Below the pieces are notes generated by a model that saw only the letters and a list, made by a program, of their open reading frames with translations, ran no database searches and was not told where the DNA came from. Shown in pieces: positions 5,886 to 7,903 of a stretch of 7,903 nt of DNA. The DNA is from Chloroflexota bacterium (GTDB taxonomy: Bacteria; Chloroflexota; Dehalococcoidia; SZUA-161): assembly GCA_030668425.1 (NCBI GenBank), contig DAOUTY010000074.1, forward strand, positions 1 through 7,903. Reading direction: 5' to 3'. Position numbers and translations under genes: made by a program. The number at the start of each line of letters is the position of its first letter. The first letter of the stretch is position 1.

Positions 5886-6578
5886 TTATTGCTTTTCGAA
5901 CTCGTCCTTGCCTGCTCCGCATACCGGGCATACCCAGTCATCTGGAATGTCCTCGAATGGAGTGCCCGGCGCGATATTGCTCTCCGGATCGCCTTTCTCG
6001 GGATCATAAACATAGCCACAAACGGAACACTTGTACTTCGCCATTTTGCTTTCTCCTTCCTTCTTTATATCCTTTTCTTCGATATACGATGGAGCCGTTT
6101 TTGGGGTGGTGCCTCGCTTGACCTGATGATAGTGGGCATAGGTCATTGGCTCATCTTCTGTAAGAACCTCGGCATCCACAAGCTCGCCTATGAAAATAGT
6201 ATGTGTCCCCACATCCGCCTCATTAATAACCTTAGCTTCCATATAGGCCACAGCGTGTTCCAGGACTATGGGCGCCTGGGTTTCACCCAGTTTGTAGTTG
6301 ACCCCAACGAACTTATCCGAGTCTCTTCCCGACTTGAAGCCGAAGTTGCCTATTAAGCTCAGGGGGGCGTCCTGGCACAGGACTGAAACCGTAAAGACCT
6401 TGCTATCCTGGATGAATTCATGGGTGAGGTTTTCTTTATTGATGGCCACCGTAATTGTCGGTGGTTCGGAACAGACCTGAATTACCGTATTCGCAATCTG
6501 CCCATTGATCCGGTCCTCCTTTCGGGAACCTATGATGTACAGGCCGTAGCTTATGGGGCGTAAAGCTTTTGTGTTCAT
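5886..6578 (-). CDS. hrb: High-molecular-weight rubredoxin (flavin reductase domain + rubredoxin), 230 aa
   Basis: Cytoplasmic NAD(P)H:rubredoxin-type electron carrier; in Moorella thermoacetica the homologue Hrb is the electron donor to the flavodiiron protein FprA. Residues 1 to about 160 form the flavin-reductase-like split-barrel FMN domain (GLYIIGSRKEDRINGQIANT near the N-terminus, then SVLCQDAP and the NFGFKSGRDSDKF segment). A charged linker (about 165-178) leads to a complete rubredoxin at 179-230, with Cys184, Cys187, Cys217 and Cys220 and the usual GTPFEDIPDDWVCPVCG core. The total length matches the Moorella Hrb class. The ATG at 6578 is 12 nt after the sufB stop and has a modest GAAAGG ribosome site, so translation is probably coupled to sufB. 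The linker also encodes an internal ribosome site. With rbr and fprA downstream, this is the likely reductant supplier for the whole cluster. Confidence 0.94.
   Translation of the reverse strand: MNTKALRPISYGLYIIGSRKEDRINGQIANTVIQVCSEPPTITVAINKENLTHEFIQDSKVFTVSVLCQDAPLSLIGNFGFKSGRDSDKFVGVNYKLGETQAPIVLEHAVAYMEAKVINEADVGTHTIFIGELVDAEVLTEDEPMTYAHYHQVKRGTTPKTAPSYIEEKDIKKEGESKMAKYKCSVCGYVYDPEKGDPESNIAPGTPFEDIPDDWVCPVCGAGKDEFEKQ
6042..6058 (-). promoter_or_regulatory. Internal ribosome binding site and start codon inside hrb
   Basis: AAGGAG (6058-6053) lies 8 nt before an in-frame ATG (6044-6042) that begins exactly at the rubredoxin domain (MAKYKCSVCGYV...). Starting here would give a free rubredoxin of 52 residues ending at 5886, the usual size of stand-alone rubredoxins. 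This site is closer to consensus than the one in front of the full hrb start. It may be a functional second start or a relic of two once-separate genes. Confidence 0.5.
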
Positions 6579-6590
6579 GTTATGCCTTTC

Positions 6591-7841
6591 TTAAAAGAGT
6601 TCCTTCTCGCTGGTCTCAACCGCATGCTTTAGCTCGGCGGCGAGCTGAGGCGGTAGTCCTTCAATGTCGACGTCCAGAAACCCCCTGACTATCGTTGCCG
6701 TAGCCTCATCGCGTGTAAGGCCGCGTGCCATGAGATATTCCACTTCCTCTTCGGCGATCTTGCCCACCGCTGCTTCGTGCGATAGGTCTACCCCGGCTAG
6801 CTCGCCCTTCAGTTCAGGGATAGCGTGGATTATTCCCCCTTTCTCCTCTGAGAGAATCAATCCCCGGCATTCCAGGTGCCCCTTAACCTCAGGAGCACTG
6901 CCTGAAATATAGCCTCTGGCGATGATATTTCCGCCAGTAGTGATGGTCCGAGATATGATCTCGCACCGGGAGCCCTTGCCTTCAAGCAGGACTCTGGAGC
7001 CTACATCCAGATTAGAGCCTGGAGGGGCAACGAGGATGCTGTTGAACCTGACAATAGCATTTTCCCCCACACAGCGGGCGGCCGGGTACATCTGCAGTGT
7101 ACGCAGTGGCTTCATGCACACGAAGTTACTTAGGAAGACCCCGTCCTCTTCAACTATTGCAGCGCTGCGGGGACGCACCGCTATCTCTGGAGACCAGTTA
7201 TGAATCATGGTGAAGGTTATGCTTGCCCCCCGCTTTATGTAGAACTCGGAGACACCAAGATGCAGCCCTGAGGCCTGCATCGGGCTGGTAGTGCAACCGG
7301 TGATGATATGCAGTTCGGAGCCCTCCTCGGCGATTATAATGTTGTGCACCTTTTGGGCGAGGTTGCGATGTGCGAGGTAGAGGCATGCTTGAACGGGGTG
7401 GATGGCCTTTACTCCAGGTAGGGTTCTTATGAAGTAGCCGCTGTATTCTTCAAGCTCAACATGGGCGGTGTATTTATCGGCGTCGAGGCTCACCGCACGC
7501 CACCAGTAATCCTCAAGCCAGTCATGGGTTTCGAGCGCCTGAGCGATGCCCATCACCTCCACTCCTTCCTGGTTGGATGAGCTATGAACCACGGATTGGT
7601 CTACCTGGACGAAGGTGCCTCCCCTCTGGCTCAGATCGTCCAGAGTTACCCCCACGCCGACCATGAGCGCCTTCTCCTCAGACGAGAATTGAGATGGGTC
7701 TTCCTGGTACGGGCGTTCCCCGACGGTTGATATGTAGGTTGCAACATCGATATCTTCACCGAGAGCTGCCCTCTTATCCAGCGCCTTTTCAGCCAACTCC
7801 TTTCTTTTCTTGGATGCAGCTAATCGTTCTGACACAGACAT
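6591..7841 (-). CDS. sufB: SufB/SufD-family Fe-S cluster assembly scaffold (SufB type), 416 aa
   Basis: Cytoplasmic scaffold that, with the SufC ATPase, builds Fe-S clusters for apoproteins. The first 120 or so residues are a helical N-terminal region; from about 125 to 350 the alternating short beta strands fit the SufBD right-handed beta-helix; the C-terminal helical part has the family pattern HEA-x(5)-I-x(4)-EYLMARGLTRDEA-x(4)-V-RGF. It matches SufB rather than SufD at key places: Cys325 in HLECRG stands where SufB has its essential Cys, and His355-Glu356 in LSHEAAVG matches SufB HE (SufD has HG). At 416 residues it is shorter than E. coli SufB (about 495) and resembles the minimal two-gene SufBC (SmsCB-like) systems of anaerobes. 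The ATG at 7841 is preferred: GAGGGG is 8 nt upstream, whereas the in-frame GTG at 7850 directly abuts that site. hrb follows 12 nt downstream. Confidence 0.88.
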   Translation of the reverse strand: MSVSERLAASKKRKELAEKALDKRAALGEDIDVATYISTVGERPYQEDPSQFSSEEKALMVGVGVTLDDLSQRGGTFVQVDQSVVHSSSNQEGVEVMGIAQALETHDWLEDYWWRAVSLDADKYTAHVELEEYSGYFIRTLPGVKAIHPVQACLYLAHRNLAQKVHNIIIAEEGSELHIITGCTTSPMQASGLHLGVSEFYIKRGASITFTMIHNWSPEIAVRPRSAAIVEEDGVFLSNFVCMKPLRTLQMYPAARCVGENAIVRFNSILVAPPGSNLDVGSRVLLEGKGSRCEIISRTITTGGNIIARGYISGSAPEVKGHLECRGLILSEEKGGIIHAIPELKGELAGVDLSHEAAVGKIAEEEVEYLMARGLTRDEATATIVRGFLDVDIEGLPPQLAAELKHAVETSEKELF

Positions 7842-7903
7842 TTTACGCACCCCTCATAACCGTTTTCTTTGATCGAATCTAGAACCTCCAGAGCATCTCG
7901 CTC
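7820..7903 (-). CDS. sufC: Probable SufC (Fe-S assembly ABC ATPase), C-terminal end only
   Basis: The frame is open from the right edge to TAG at 7822-7820 and gives the last 27 residues, ERDALEVLDSIKENGYEGCV followed by KCLCQND. The pattern of an acidic helix followed by LxxIxxxGYxG resembles the C-terminus of SufC proteins (E-x-I-x-x-x-G-Y-x), and the position directly before a SufB gene supports this. No Walker or signature motif is in the window, so the assignment rests on a short tail and context. It overlaps the sufB start by 22 nt (7820-7841), implying translational coupling. Three Cys lie close to the C-terminus if the frame is right. Confidence 0.6.
   Translation of the reverse strand, partial: ERDALEVLDSIKENGYEGCVKCLCQND

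Noticed and set aside
7842..7850. GTG at 7850 as the sufB start
   Set aside because: It directly abuts the GAGGGG ribosome site, leaving no spacer; the ATG at 7841 has an 8-nt spacer and begins the family-like MSVSERL.
1..7903. tRNA, rRNA, CRISPR array, transposase or integrase
   Set aside because: Nothing in the sequence supports any of these; the only repeat of note is the palindrome at 3582-3661.

Overview
All seven protein genes recognisable by family in this 7.9 kb window, and one additional short gene, lie on the minus strand, so transcription runs from right to left. The gene set is that of a strict or oxygen-sensitive anaerobe defending itself against O2, peroxide, NO and copper: iron-sulfur cluster assembly (SufC/SufB type), high-molecular-weight rubredoxin (Hrb), two rubrerythrins, a class A flavodiiron protein, a Cu+ export ATPase and a peroxiredoxin. 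Base composition is near 50% GC. The two-gene Suf arrangement and the Hrb/flavodiiron pair recall Moorella-like Firmicutes, Dehalococcoidia-like Chloroflexota and similar anaerobes; the phylum cannot be fixed from this window.

Layout in transcription order. (1) 7903-7820: C-terminal tail of a probable SufC ATPase, overlapping by 22 nt the start of a SufB-type scaffold (7841-6591). (2) 6578-5886: Hrb (flavin-reductase domain plus rubredoxin), 12 nt downstream of sufB, with a strong ribosome binding site inside the gene that could also yield free rubredoxin. (3) 5846-5691: an easily missed 51-residue gene ending in a Cys-rich CCGHYGEPGC motif. Its TGA stop is followed in frame by an 18-codon His-rich tail and a hairpin with a GGU loop; this is a candidate selenocysteine or readthrough site. 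(4) 5533-5633: leader with two overlapping inverted repeats, probably the promoter/operator of the next unit. (5) 5532-4999 rubrerythrin and 4866-3682 flavodiiron protein. (6) 3582-3661: an 80-bp palindromic interspersed-repeat element. (7) 3534-889 CopA-type Cu+ ATPase with YHS and two HMA domains, 825-217 a second rubrerythrin with a rubredoxin-like domain at each end and an altered diiron site, and 173-1 the N-terminus of a peroxiredoxin that runs off the left edge.

Working together (inference from family knowledge): Hrb takes electrons from NAD(P)H through flavin to rubredoxin. Rubredoxin feeds the flavodiiron protein (O2 to water, or NO to N2O) and the rubrerythrins (H2O2 to water). Peroxiredoxin handles organic peroxides. 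CopA removes Cu+, which damages Fe-S clusters, and SufCB rebuilds those clusters. The least explained part is the 5634-5846 small gene and its 3' structure.
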